Positions 7,135 through 14,962 of a stretch of 20,695 nucleotides of DNA are shown here, piece after piece (within the stretch, counting starts at the first letter, position 1; the number at the start of each line of letters is the position of its first letter). The stretch is from an uncultured Clostridia bacterium (GTDB lineage: Bacteria; Bacillota; Clostridia; Christensenellales; UBA1242). Location: NCBI GenBank assembly GCA_944383945.1, contig CALWRL010000006.1, positions 1 through 20,695 on the forward strand. Direction: 5' to 3'. A program made the position numbers and the translations under genes. The notes below the pieces were generated by a model that was not told the DNA's origin, did no database searches, and worked only from the letters and a program-made list of their open reading frames with translations.

Positions 7135-8274
7135 ATGGACCAATTAAAAAGAATTATAAATAAAGCATACAATCTTAGACTTGCAGAAGAAAGAAAAGCA
7201 AAAGGTCTTTATAGCACAATAACGCTTCCTGAAGGTCAAAGAACATTAAAACTTCTTCCAATTCAAAATTTGTTTTATGGCAACACTCAATGCCCTCCAA
7301 GACTAGAAATGTTGTTAAAGCAAATTGAAATTATAAACGACATGGAAGAAGGTGCGTTTTTCCTTGGTGGAAATTTGTTTTACTACCCTGCTGGGAACAC
7401 AGAAGAAAAAACAAATTATGCCCACATATTTGCAAACGATTTATCAGAAGTATTAAGAAAAGCAGATAAAAACAAAATTTTGTTTATGTATAATGGCGTA
7501 AACGAAACAAAATTTTTGGACGATAGAAAATTAAAATGGCCAATAGAAACAAGCAAAATAATTGCTCAAAATTTAGGAATTGAAGACAGATATTATGCCG
7601 ACACAAAAGTTGAATTAAGTTTTGTTTTTAATAACGAGTTAACAAATTTTGATAAAAAGTTCATGACCTCACTTTTCACAAGCGTAGCTCCAATCTCTGC
7701 AACAACAAATGCAATTGCAAGCAAGTTAACAATAACATCTAATTCAAACATTGAAAAAAACTTAATTGTAGACACAAGCTCTTCAAGATATTATTCTAAA
7801 AAAAGAATAATTAATGTTTCAAAAACAAAATCATTATCGGAATATCGTGAACAAACTTTAATCAGCCCAGCTGGTTACACAGATATGCCTCAAATTGCTC
7901 CATCGCAAAAAAATGATAAATACAACATAAATCAAAGATACATAGAATTAAAAATTGAAGAAAAAAATCCTGCTCTTCATCAAGATTCAATTAGAACAAC
8001 AAACACAATCAAAGATGATCCATATGATAGAACAGCAACTTGTTTAACAATAGGCGTTGATTATGATAATTATATAGACTTTGATTTATATCGTAAGTTA
8101 AATGATGAAATGTTTAAAAATATTGTTTTAAAAGAAGAAATTGAAAAACGAATTTTATACTATATAGATAAAAATCAAAAAGATACGGAATCTAAAATCT
8201 ATAAACAAGCAGAAAAAAACAAAGTTGAAACACCAAAACAAAGTTCTAAATCGCAAGCCTACACTTTTGAATAG
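7135..8274 (+). CDS. Degenerate (catalytically dead) paralogue of the preceding phosphoesterase
   Basis: A 379-residue protein that I align by eye, end to end, with the preceding gene, but with the metal ligands replaced. LLPIQNLFYGN (40-50) sits where LLVLTDNHWGS is, so D71 and H73 become Q44 and L46; FFLGGNLFYY replaces IYLGYNGDN, so D104 becomes F82; LFMYNGVNE replaces MFINSGNHD; and no GHxH is found. Flanking blocks still match, for example YYADTKVELSFVF with YFEKYSRFSTLLTVRL, and LISPAGYTD...RYIELKIEE with VLPATMGQE...DLKLIRIG. The ORF is intact and has an AAAGGAG site, so it looks like a maintained pseudoenzyme, not a decaying gene. A role as regulatory or structural partner of the active enzyme is inference. 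The charged C-terminal 50 residues are likely disordered. Confidence 0.7.
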   Translation: MDQLKRIINKAYNLRLAEERKAKGLYSTITLPEGQRTLKLLPIQNLFYGNTQCPPRLEMLLKQIEIINDMEEGAFFLGGNLFYYPAGNTEEKTNYAHIFANDLSEVLRKADKNKILFMYNGVNETKFLDDRKLKWPIETSKIIAQNLGIEDRYYADTKVELSFVFNNELTNFDKKFMTSLFTSVAPISATTNAIASKLTITSNSNIEKNLIVDTSSSRYYSKKRIINVSKTKSLSEYREQTLISPAGYTDMPQIAPSQKNDKYNINQRYIELKIEEKNPALHQDSIRTTNTIKDDPYDRTATCLTIGVDYDNYIDFDLYRKLNDEMFKNIVLKEEIEKRILYYIDKNQKDTESKIYKQAEKNKVETPKQSSKSQAYTFE

Positions 8275-8283
8275 GAGAAAATA

Positions 8284-8544
8284 ATGGAATTCGGAATTAA
8301 AACAGAAAATAAAAAAACATTTTGTAAAACCTGCGGTAAAGAACTTAAAATAGAAGTTCCAAATAACATATATAATTTTTGCCCTTTTTGCTCTGCTCCA
8401 TTAAATTTAGTTTCCTACAACTTTATAAAAGAACGAGAGAAAAATCAAAAGTTAAAAACTATACTAGAATTATTAAAAGATGTTAACAATCCTAGTGTGT
8501 CAATGGAAATTGAAAAATATTTAAATAAAATTTCAAAAGAATAG
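8284..8544 (+). CDS. Small zinc-ribbon protein
   Basis: An 86-residue protein with an N-terminal four-cysteine zinc ribbon, C14-x2-C17 and C33-x2-C36 (FCKTCGKE and NFCPFCSA), then about 45 residues of charged, probably helical sequence. A strong AGGAG site precedes the ATG; the gap to the previous stop is nine bases, so it belongs to the phosphoesterase operon. The function is unknown. Zinc ribbons of this kind usually bind nucleic acid or a protein partner, so it could be the targeting or assembly subunit for the phosphoesterase pair. The unit closes with the terminator at 8575-8603. Confidence 0.75.
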   Translation: MEFGIKTENKKTFCKTCGKELKIEVPNNIYNFCPFCSAPLNLVSYNFIKEREKNQKLKTILELLKDVNNPSVSMEIEKYLNKISKE

Positions 8545-8574
8545 TTTTATTAAAATAAATAAAAGCATAAATAT

Positions 8575-8603
8575 ACCCATGTATGAAAATATGTGGGTTT
8601 TTT
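8575..8603 (+). terminator. Terminator of the phosphoesterase operon, overlapping the next gene's start
   Basis: ACCCATGTA (8575-8583) pairs with TATGTGGGT (8590-8598) over nine positions, including two G-U pairs allowed only in plus-strand RNA, with a six-base loop and five more T. The deacetylase ATG (8583) lies in its 5' arm. Confidence 0.75.
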
Positions 8604-9326
8604 AATAGGAATAAAAAAGAAAAGGCTTTGTTGTTTAGAAATATTTTTGCAAACGCCATAATAGGAGTTGTTTTAATAGGTCTTTTTGCTTTAACTTATG
8701 CGGGAGGCATATTAAATGTTTCAAGCAACAATGTTAATAATGCAATTTATCAAGGCAACACAGAAAGCAAAAATATTTCTTTAATGATTAATGTCTATTG
8801 GGGAAACGATTACATCCAGCCCATTTTAGATGTGTTAAAAGAAAACGAAATAAAAACAACTTTTTTTATAGGTGGAACTTGGGCAAAACAATTTCCAGAT
8901 TTGCTACAAAGAATTTATAATGATGGTCATGAAATAGCAAACCATGGTTTTTATCATAAAGATCATAAAAACATATCATACGAACAAAACAAAAAAGAAA
9001 TAGAAGAAACACATAATCTAATAAAAGAACTGTTAAATTTAGAAATGACGCTCTTTGCTCCTCCAAGTGGCTCCTACTCTAACACAACTTTGGAAATTGC
9101 CGAGAGCTTAAACTATAAAACAATCATGTGGACGAGAGATACAATAGATTGGCGAGACCAAGACGCAACTTTAATTTATGAAAGAGCAATAAAAAATTCA
9201 GCTGGTGGAGATTTGATTTTAATGCATCCAACAGAAAAAACATTGGAAGCATTGCCTAAAATCATAAAAACTTTAAAAGAAAAGGGGTTCAATTTAACAA
9301 CTGTATCAAATACAATAAAAATTTAA
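8583..9326 (+). CDS. Membrane-anchored NodB-fold polysaccharide deacetylase-like protein (PdaB/YlxY type)
   Basis: A 247-residue protein: basic N-terminus (NRNKKEK), one membrane helix at about 20-40, then a NodB domain outside the cell. Motif 2 H121-GFY-H125 is intact (HEIANHGFYH), motif 4 is RDTIDW (185-190) and motif 5 is LILMH (211-215). The catalytic TFDDG of motif 1 is instead NVYWGND (70-76), and the Arg of motif 3 is Ala (FAPPSG). As I recall, the sporulation-associated PdaB/YlxY branch has a similar WG-type motif 1, so it may be related to those and may bind rather than cut glycan. The start is uncertain: the ATG at 8583 lies in a terminator hairpin and has no ribosome site; a TAAATA at 8568-8573 could give a near-leaderless start. 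TTG codons near 8630 are alternatives, but they lose the basic anchor. Confidence 0.8.
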   Translation: MKICGFFNRNKKEKALLFRNIFANAIIGVVLIGLFALTYAGGILNVSSNNVNNAIYQGNTESKNISLMINVYWGNDYIQPILDVLKENEIKTTFFIGGTWAKQFPDLLQRIYNDGHEIANHGFYHKDHKNISYEQNKKEIEETHNLIKELLNLEMTLFAPPSGSYSNTTLEIAESLNYKTIMWTRDTIDWRDQDATLIYERAIKNSAGGDLILMHPTEKTLEALPKIIKTLKEKGFNLTTVSNTIKI

Positions 9327-9330
9327 ATAA

Positions 9331-9359
9331 AAAAAGATGGCTATACACGCCATCTTTTT
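9331..9359. terminator. Bidirectional terminator between convergent units
   Basis: An 11-base-pair perfect stem (9331-9341 with 9349-9359) with a seven-base loop. It has A5/T5 tails on both sides, so it can stop the deacetylase transcript on plus and the virion/lysis transcript on minus. Confidence 0.92.
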
Positions 9360-9372
9360 CTTTTTGTAAAAT

Positions 9373-9672
9373 CTATTCTTTTTCTATCTCTTTTCCTAAA
9401 TCTTCATTTTCTACATTTTTGTCTTCGCTAGTTTCTTCTGTAATACTCAATTCATTTCCATCTGGATTAGTTTCCGTTTTCTTTTCGCTTTCTTTTGGTG
9501 GCATTGAAACAACACCAAAAACAACTAAAATTCCTGCAATTCCCATAATGATATTCGAAATAATTTCTCCGTTTGGTATAAAGCCAACAGCTTTACCAAT
9601 TGTTTCAACTAAAACAACAACTGCACCAGATAAACTAACCCAAAATCCATAACTTTTAATCTTTTCTTTCAT
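9373..9672 (-). CDS. Phage holin-like membrane protein
   Basis: A 99-residue protein starting MKEKIKSYGFWVSLSGAVVV, closely resembling a widespread small phage-holin family of clostridial prophages. Two hydrophobic helices (about 8-28 and 38-57) are followed by a highly acidic tail of about 40 residues, longer than typical. Holins make the membrane lesion that ends phage infection. The start at 9672 has a perfect AAGGAGG site; the longer upstream reading would be basic and unlike the family. It overlaps the preceding BhlA-like gene by 17 bases and is the last gene of the virion cassette. No endolysin follows; the bidirectional terminator is 14 bases away. Confidence 0.8.
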   Translation of the reverse strand: MKEKIKSYGFWVSLSGAVVVLVETIGKAVGFIPNGEIISNIIMGIAGILVVFGVVSMPPKESEKKTETNPDGNELSITEETSEDKNVENEDLGKEIEKE

Positions 9673-10096
9673 TTTGATCCTCCTTAGGAAAAACAATTTT
9701 TTTAATTTGATTAACATCATTTTTAACGACTTTAACATCAGCAGAAACTCTTTTAATCATTTTGCTATGATTCTTCAAACTTTCTCCCAAAATATTAATG
9801 GTTTGATTTGTTTGCCCAACCTTTCCATTAATTTGATTGCTAATGTCTGCAACATTTTTTAGTTTTTGTTGATTATCATTAACAACGTCATTAATTTCGT
9901 TAACATTGTCTTTAACTTCATCAACTTTCTCTTCAATATCAACAACATTTCCTAAATTATTGTTAAGTTGATTTATAGTGTCGGTGTATCTATCTTCTCT
10001 TTTGCTACTATCCTTTAATAAGTAAACCAAAAGACCAACAAATAGCGTTGCAAAAATTCCGTTAGAAATTACAATGTTTAAAATATCTTCCCACAT
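9656..10096 (-). CDS. BhlA/UviB holin-like protein with long coiled coil
   Basis: A 146-residue protein. Residues 1-35 (MWEDILNIVISNGIFATLFV and on to LLKDSSKREDRY) match the BhlA/UviB holin-like family: a short lumenal stretch with GIFA, one membrane helix, then a basic turn. Typical family members are about 70-90 residues; here the segment from about 45 to 135 adds a long Asn-rich coiled coil with repeating hydrophobic positions (VDEVKDNVNEINDVV, VVKNDVNQIKKIV). It starts five bases after the previous stop with only a weak purine site, so translation is probably coupled. Paired with the holin, it suggests a two-component lysis or membrane module. Confidence 0.7.
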   Translation of the reverse strand: MWEDILNIVISNGIFATLFVGLLVYLLKDSSKREDRYTDTINQLNNNLGNVVDIEEKVDEVKDNVNEINDVVNDNQQKLKNVADISNQINGKVGQTNQTINILGESLKNHSKMIKRVSADVKVVKNDVNQIKKIVFPKEDQNERKD

Positions 10097-10100
10097 TTAA

Positions 10101-11102
10101 TTAGTCTTCTCGTCCTAAAATCTTTGCAAAAATTGCCGAATAGTAACTTCCAAGCAATTTTTCATAATAATCATCTTTTGTAAGTTCTTCCATTGCAACT
10201 TCTTTTGGAACATTCATTAAGAAATTTAAAACAACATCATATTTTTCTTTTTGTTTTTGGTTTATAAAACCCGTTTCACCAAGTTTGTTTTTTTGCTCTA
10301 AAAGCTCCTTATTTTTTTCTTCAATTCTTTTTTGTTCTTTTAAATTTGCTTCTTCTTGTTCTTTTCTATTTGCTTCTTCAAGTTTATCAACATTATTGTT
10401 ATATTTATCAACCTCTTCTTGTTGCTTTGCAATATTATTGTTAATTTTTTCAATTTCATTTTCCAACTTAATTGCATAAGAAATGTCGAATGCATCAAGA
10501 GCATTTTGTTTTTGTTTTTCTAAAAGAGAAAGTTCATTTTGAAGCCTTTGCATTTCTTTGTTAAATTCAGATTCAGCTGTTTTTAAATCGCTATTTTTTT
10601 CACCTTCAATTGCTTTAAGCGCTTCATTATAAATTGAACTTCTTGAAATACCCTGCTTAATGCTAGAATTTGTTGCATTTTTTAGCGAAGATTTATAATT
10701 GGAAAGTGCATCATTAAAATCTTCTTCTCTTTCTAAATTAGCATCTTCAATTTTGTCGTTAAGATTAGAAAATTTTCCACTATACGAATTTTGCAATTTT
10801 TCAAATTCATTATCTTTTTGTTCTTTTAAAGAATTCTCTGCCTCTAACTTAATTTCACTTTCAGATGGTGCGTTAAATTCTTTCTTCTCTAAGCCAAGAG
10901 ATGTTATTTCTTTTGGAATAAATTCTTCAAATGTATATTTATCTTCAATTTCTTTTAATTTTTCTAAAACTTTATCTTTTTCTGTTTCAAAATTTTCGTT
11001 GGAAGTTTTATAAAAATACATACTTAATCCTCCTAGTTGTTCAAAATTTTTTTTGTTTTTTTTATTAACATCTTGTTTAATTGATTCTAAAGAATAAATC
11101 AT
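10101..11102 (-). CDS. Coiled-coil protein of the phage cassette, function unknown
   Basis: A 333-residue, Glu/Lys/Asn-rich protein that is mostly predicted coiled coil (about residues 85-270, with a dense EEQ/KEQ stretch at 230-270) ending in a more globular C-terminus, FLMNVPKEVAMEELTKDDYYEKLLGSYYSAIF in two halves. I do not recognise the family. By position after the hub-like protein it may be a tail needle, tail fibre adaptor or internal virion protein. Two starts are credible: 11102, which overlaps the previous stop as ATGA and has AGGTG upstream, and 11021, which has a perfect AGGAGG site and would give 306 residues. Both may be used. Confidence 0.7.
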   Translation of the reverse strand: MIYSLESIKQDVNKKNKKNFEQLGGLSMYFYKTSNENFETEKDKVLEKLKEIEDKYTFEEFIPKEITSLGLEKKEFNAPSESEIKLEAENSLKEQKDNEFEKLQNSYSGKFSNLNDKIEDANLEREEDFNDALSNYKSSLKNATNSSIKQGISRSSIYNEALKAIEGEKNSDLKTAESEFNKEMQRLQNELSLLEKQKQNALDAFDISYAIKLENEIEKINNNIAKQQEEVDKYNNNVDKLEEANRKEQEEANLKEQKRIEEKNKELLEQKNKLGETGFINQKQKEKYDVVLNFLMNVPKEVAMEELTKDDYYEKLLGSYYSAIFAKILGRED

Positions 11103-12613
11103 TTGCTCACACCTATTAAAATTTCAGGGCATGCAATGTTTGCAGTGGCTTCATCGGTTTCTATTGAAAATTGAAACATTTCGCCTTTTAAATTAGGATA
11201 TATAACAGATGATGTTTCTTTACCTAAAATATCAAAAGTTTTGTTTTCGCAATCTGTTTTAATTTTAACTTTACAATTTTGTTTAGAAAGTAGTGATATT
11301 TTTTCAATTTTTTTAATTTTATCAGGATATCCCAAGTTTGAGTATGATGATGTCCAAACTTTTTTTAATGGCTTGCCAAAAATCATTCCTGACTCATTCA
11401 TTTCACCAATTCTTTTTTTATGCTCGTTATTAAATAGAACGGCAAGTTTATTTATTGTTTCATATTCTATAGACAAAAGCCACTTTAAATCTACGCCTCT
11501 AAATAAATTAATTTCGCCTGTTTTTAAATCAAGTTCAATTAATGCGTTGTTGATATATCCTTCGCTATATCCTTCACATCCAACAATTTCATTGTCATTA
11601 AAGTTCAGTCTGCAACCAAGGTAATACTTGCCATTATGGAAAGCCGAACAACAATTATCATTGTTTTCTTCAAATAACGATTCAATATTAAGTGAAAGCT
11701 TATTTGCCGAATAGCCATTAAAAGAATAAATTCCATCTCTGGCTAAAAACATAATTCTATCTCCACAAACACAAACAGAATTTGAATAAATTTTTCCACT
11801 TGACGCAAAAACATTAGACAAACTAAACTCGGTTTGGTCGCCATAAGCCGACAACCTTGTTATGCCATATTCTTTAAATATGTAAACATAATCATTAAAG
11901 CTAACAACCTTTTCAAGCCCACCATGCTCATCAATAATTTCAATATATCCCGCATCATCAAGCCCAATATTCCAGTTAGTAGGGTCCAAATTAGCACTAA
12001 AAATTAATCTGTTTCGTTTTCCTTCTTCAATTGCAAAAACTCTTTCATAATGCCTGCAAATTGAAATTATTTTAGGTGCATCAGTAATAATTTCTCTATA
12101 TTGAGTTGGGTGAAAAACATACATTCCGTCTGTAACAGAAGTAATAAGCATAACATCTTCCCCATCAATATTGTAATAAATTGCATTTGGAATAGATGTG
12201 AAAAACAAGTTTCCCATATAACCAACATCTGCAAAACCAGGGTCATAAGCAATTAATCTAGCATAAACAACCATGTTATCTTTGCTAAGAACCAACATAT
12301 GATCTCTAAAATTAGCTATAGTGTTATAATATGGGAAAAGCCATATTCTGTTTATATCATTGTATTCGCCTTCATCTAAAACCATTTTCCTCATTGTTGG
12401 GTTTAAGTCGTGTGTTTCAGGAAGATATAAATCATCAAAGCCAACTCCTGTTTGCAGAGCCCCTCTATTGAATTTGTAGTTATAAGACAATTTAGCATAT
12501 TTAAAAGGAAGCGAGTTTTCATCAATTTCAGTATTAATTCCATTTTTAAATGTCGACAATGAAAGCTTTAAATTAGATTTATTTTTTAAAAGTAGATTAT
12601 TTTCATAAAACAT
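11099..12613 (-). CDS. Putative phage tail hub/stabilisation protein (P22 gp10-like or T7 tubular-B-like)
   Basis: A 504-residue beta-rich protein with repeated short strand motifs such as VSFNDYVYIFKEYGITRLSA, GDRIMFLARDGIYSFNG and FHNGKYYLGCRL, the look of a beta-propeller. Proteins of this size and style follow the gp4-type neck protein in short-tailed phages (gp10 of P22, tail tubular protein B of T7). That assignment rests on composition and gene order, not on a decisive motif. The ATG at 12613 is preferred: GGAGG lies eight bases upstream and the codon overlaps the previous stop as TAATG. The GTG at 12622 would add three residues. The C-terminal part (about 440-504) looks like a separate beta domain. 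Confidence 0.6.
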   Translation of the reverse strand: MFYENNLLLKNKSNLKLSLSTFKNGINTEIDENSLPFKYAKLSYNYKFNRGALQTGVGFDDLYLPETHDLNPTMRKMVLDEGEYNDINRIWLFPYYNTIANFRDHMLVLSKDNMVVYARLIAYDPGFADVGYMGNLFFTSIPNAIYYNIDGEDVMLITSVTDGMYVFHPTQYREIITDAPKIISICRHYERVFAIEEGKRNRLIFSANLDPTNWNIGLDDAGYIEIIDEHGGLEKVVSFNDYVYIFKEYGITRLSAYGDQTEFSLSNVFASSGKIYSNSVCVCGDRIMFLARDGIYSFNGYSANKLSLNIESLFEENNDNCCSAFHNGKYYLGCRLNFNDNEIVGCEGYSEGYINNALIELDLKTGEINLFRGVDLKWLLSIEYETINKLAVLFNNEHKKRIGEMNESGMIFGKPLKKVWTSSYSNLGYPDKIKKIEKISLLSKQNCKVKIKTDCENKTFDILGKETSSVIYPNLKGEMFQFSIETDEATANIACPEILIGVSK

Positions 12614-13182
12614 TAATTCCACCTCCGTTTAGGAAGATTAATTTCTGCCTTTTTTCTTTTTGCAATTAAAAGAGAGTCTTTAAATCTTTTTTCCCAAATT
12701 GATGCATCATCATGAAGCCCGCAAATAAAACAGTATTCCATAGCAACTCCGTAAGCAAAAACACGGCAAGAAATTTTTCCGGAAAAACTTTCTAGTTCGT
12801 CATCAAAAGTTTTTATGTCTTCTGGTTCGTAAGAATAAGTAATTTTAACCTCACCATCAATTGTTTCTAAATATGAAGGAAAAAGTTTAAAATTTGTTTT
12901 TATATCAAATCTATCTTCAACCTTTAAAACATCTAAAAGTTTTTTAGAAAAATCTGCAAATGAAATTTGGCCATTAACAGGAACAAAGGTTTCCCTAAAC
13001 ACAAGCGGAATGTAATCTGAAGCAATTTGATTATAAACTAAATTTAAACATCTTAACATGTGTTCAAGTTCTTTTTGCTGGTTGTTTGTTGCAACAACAC
13101 TTCCTCCAAGATTTTCAAGATCTAATAAGTCTTCTTTTTGCAAATAAACGCAAACTATTTTTATAATATCTTTTGCTGTCAT
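12613..13182 (-). CDS. Putative head-tail neck protein (P22 gp4-like / T7 tubular-A-like)
   Basis: A 189-residue protein. The helical N-terminus (KDIIKIVCVYLQKEDLLDLE), a helix LEHMLRCLNLVYNQIASDYI, a central beta region and a final YCFICGLHDDASIWEKRFKD helix ending in PKRRWN resemble the connector/tail-accessory proteins of short-tailed phages, which often end in an Arg-rich RRW motif. These bind under the portal and close the neck. A very strong AGGAGGGGG site precedes the ATG by a few bases. It overlaps the next gene as TAATG. Confidence is moderate because no single residue is diagnostic. Confidence 0.6.
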   Translation of the reverse strand: MTAKDIIKIVCVYLQKEDLLDLENLGGSVVATNNQQKELEHMLRCLNLVYNQIASDYIPLVFRETFVPVNGQISFADFSKKLLDVLKVEDRFDIKTNFKLFPSYLETIDGEVKITYSYEPEDIKTFDDELESFSGKISCRVFAYGVAMEYCFICGLHDDASIWEKRFKDSLLIAKRKKAEINLPKRRWN

Positions 13183-13196
13183 ACCCCCTCCTTTTT

Positions 13197-13529
13197 TTAA
13201 TTTTTGTTATATTTTAATTCATCAAACAATTTGTCTTTCGCAAAATTTAATATGTTTTTTTCACTTCTTTCTTTTAATATTTGATTATTTTTATCAATCT
13301 CATCAAATAACTTTTCGCTATTAATAGCAAGAGTTTGTTTAACAAAATTAATAGTTCTTTCATCTAAATATTGGAAAGGGACAGTTAAACAATAACTGTC
13401 CCCAACTTGCCCAATATTATGAATTTCAAACTTATTTTTTTTCGAATTAAAATATATTTTATAATTTTCATCAATTTCTTTAAGACGATCGTTAATAAAA
13501 AAAACATCATTTAAAATTTCAAATAACAT
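13197..13529 (-). CDS. Conserved small phage protein between capsid and neck genes
   Basis: A 110-residue protein: an N-terminal section MLFEILNDVFFINDRLKEID, a beta section FEIHNIGQVGDSYCLTVPF, and a helical C-terminus (ERTINFVKQTLAINSEKLFDEI). I associate the pattern of an NxxFEIH-like strand, a C-L-T-V-P strand and a 'LDERTI..V..T' helix with uncharacterised proteins next to capsid genes of Bacillota prophages, but cannot name a function. It could be a head-tail adaptor or capsid decoration. GGAG precedes the ATG by six bases. It lies 23 bases after the capsid stop and 14 before the neck gene, clearly in the same operon. Confidence 0.65.
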   Translation of the reverse strand: MLFEILNDVFFINDRLKEIDENYKIYFNSKKNKFEIHNIGQVGDSYCLTVPFQYLDERTINFVKQTLAINSEKLFDEIDKNNQILKERSEKNILNFAKDKLFDELKYNKN

Positions 13530-13552
13530 TATCTAACTCCACACTAAACAAA

Positions 13553-14764
13553 TTATGCTTCTGTAACTGTTTCGCTTGCAAAAGGATTAGAAACGGTAGG
13601 TTTAATTCCAGCAATTTTCCCTTGTGCATTAGGTTTGTTGCAAATTAAATCTGCATACTTAACTAATGTCGCAGAGTAAGTTGCTTCATTAGCATTTTGT
13701 TTAATAACCTTTCCGTCATCTCCTTCAAGCCATTTCCAATCGCAAAGTTGATGCAAAGTAAATTCATCAGTGTTCAATAAATACATTTCATCATCTTTAA
13801 CAAATCTATCAGCATAAATAGGTGTTCCATTATATGTAATAGCTTTAAAGCCACCAGCTAAATCCATAACATCAATGTTTCTCTTAAAGTATGTAAGATA
13901 TTTTTGATATGCTTTTCTAACATCTCTAGAACATGCAATAAAGTTAGCACTAAGTCCGCCACACTCCTCAAGGCTATCTAAACCAGCTTGAATTGTTTCA
14001 TCAGAAATTTCTTTTTCAGTTGAATCAACATAAGGAGACAACCAAGGGAAATTTGCTTTTGTTAAACCATAAAGTTTTTCACCATCTCCAAATATAGCGC
14101 CAAGTCCAGTAATTTCTAAACCTTTAGAGTTTTGAACATAAACATTATTTCCAGCAGCAATTGTTAAAGATGATGCAGGTGCATCAAGATAAAATTTGTT
14201 GTTTTTTCTATCAACAAATGTAATTCTTTTTCCGCAAGAGTCTGCAACTTTTGATTCAGCGTTATAAACATCAACAACCATTCCTTCAATTAAGTTTCTA
14301 ACGCTATCAACAGTAATAGCACCGTCAGAAGAACTGTATTCAGAAACAGTAGCCAAAAGACCAGAACCATCTCCATAAATCATACGACCAAAGTTAAAAC
14401 TGCTTGCTTTAACAAGTCCTTCCATTTCTGCATTTAACAAGTTAACAAATGCTCCAGCGCTGTTAGCAGAAGCTCTCATAGCCTTGTCAGATATAGAAAT
14501 TTTACCATAAAGATTTTTAAGATCAGTAACAAACTGAACATATTGGTTTTCTGCTGCAATAGGCAAAACACCTGTTTCAGTTCCAGCTCCAATACCACCG
14601 TTAATTCCGTATGGTGCAAGTTTAATAATTTGCTTTCCCCAAACATCAGAAGTTGATTGCTCAATTTTACTTAATAAAGGGTTAGCATTTGTGTTTAATT
14701 GGTTTGCAACAACACCTAAATAAACATTTTTAAGCGCGTTGCTAGCACTAGTTAATGAAACCAT
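13553..14764 (-). CDS. Phage major capsid protein
   Basis: A 403-residue protein whose length, composition (Ala/Gly/Asn rich, no Cys-rich or membrane segments) and position directly after a scaffold gene fit an HK97-fold major capsid protein. Recognisable stretches are the N-terminal helix SNALKNVYLGVVANQLN, the segment YVQFVTDLKNLYGKISISDK followed by a long helix AFVNLLNAEMEGLVK (typical of the spine helix of a capsid P domain), and GLSANFIACSRDVRKAYQKY. An AAAAAAGGAG site lies eight bases before the ATG. Upstream is the unusual G/C-free spacer at 14765-14962. There is no sign of a protease; scaffold-assisted assembly without maturation cleavage would fit P22-like phages. Confidence 0.8.
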   Translation of the reverse strand: MVSLTSASNALKNVYLGVVANQLNTNANPLLSKIEQSTSDVWGKQIIKLAPYGINGGIGAGTETGVLPIAAENQYVQFVTDLKNLYGKISISDKAMRASANSAGAFVNLLNAEMEGLVKASSFNFGRMIYGDGSGLLATVSEYSSSDGAITVDSVRNLIEGMVVDVYNAESKVADSCGKRITFVDRKNNKFYLDAPASSLTIAAGNNVYVQNSKGLEITGLGAIFGDGEKLYGLTKANFPWLSPYVDSTEKEISDETIQAGLDSLEECGGLSANFIACSRDVRKAYQKYLTYFKRNIDVMDLAGGFKAITYNGTPIYADRFVKDDEMYLLNTDEFTLHQLCDWKWLEGDDGKVIKQNANEATYSATLVKYADLICNKPNAQGKIAGIKPTVSNPFASETVTEA

Positions 14765-14962
14765 TATTATTCTCCTTTTTTATTTATTTGTTTTTTTAAT
14801 TATTTTTTTTGTTTTTTATTTAATTTAATATAATATTTTTCTATTTAATTTTTTATTTTTTTAATAAATAATAATTAATTATAAAAAATTAAAAATAATA
14901 TTAATTAATAATTTTTAATTAAATTATTTTTTATTTAATTAATATTAATTATTATTTATTTT
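14765..14962. other. Extreme A/T spacer between scaffold and capsid genes
   Basis: A 198-bp non-coding gap with only six G or C bases, three of them in the capsid ribosome site. From 14842 to 14979 there are 138 A/T bases in a row, the last 17 inside the scaffold gene's end. It holds short palindromes (AATTAATATTAATT is perfect) and an inverted repeat built on AAAAATAAT/ATTATTTTT. No ORF, tRNA or classic GC hairpin is present. Possible roles: A/T-rich UP-type promoter element, bendable packaging or protein-binding site, or mRNA stabiliser for the abundant capsid. Confidence 0.85.

Noticed and set aside
10285..11013. Ser/Phe-rich plus-strand ORFs opposite the coiled-coil gene
   Set aside because: Composition is the direct complement of Glu/Lys codons; no ribosome sites or promoters.
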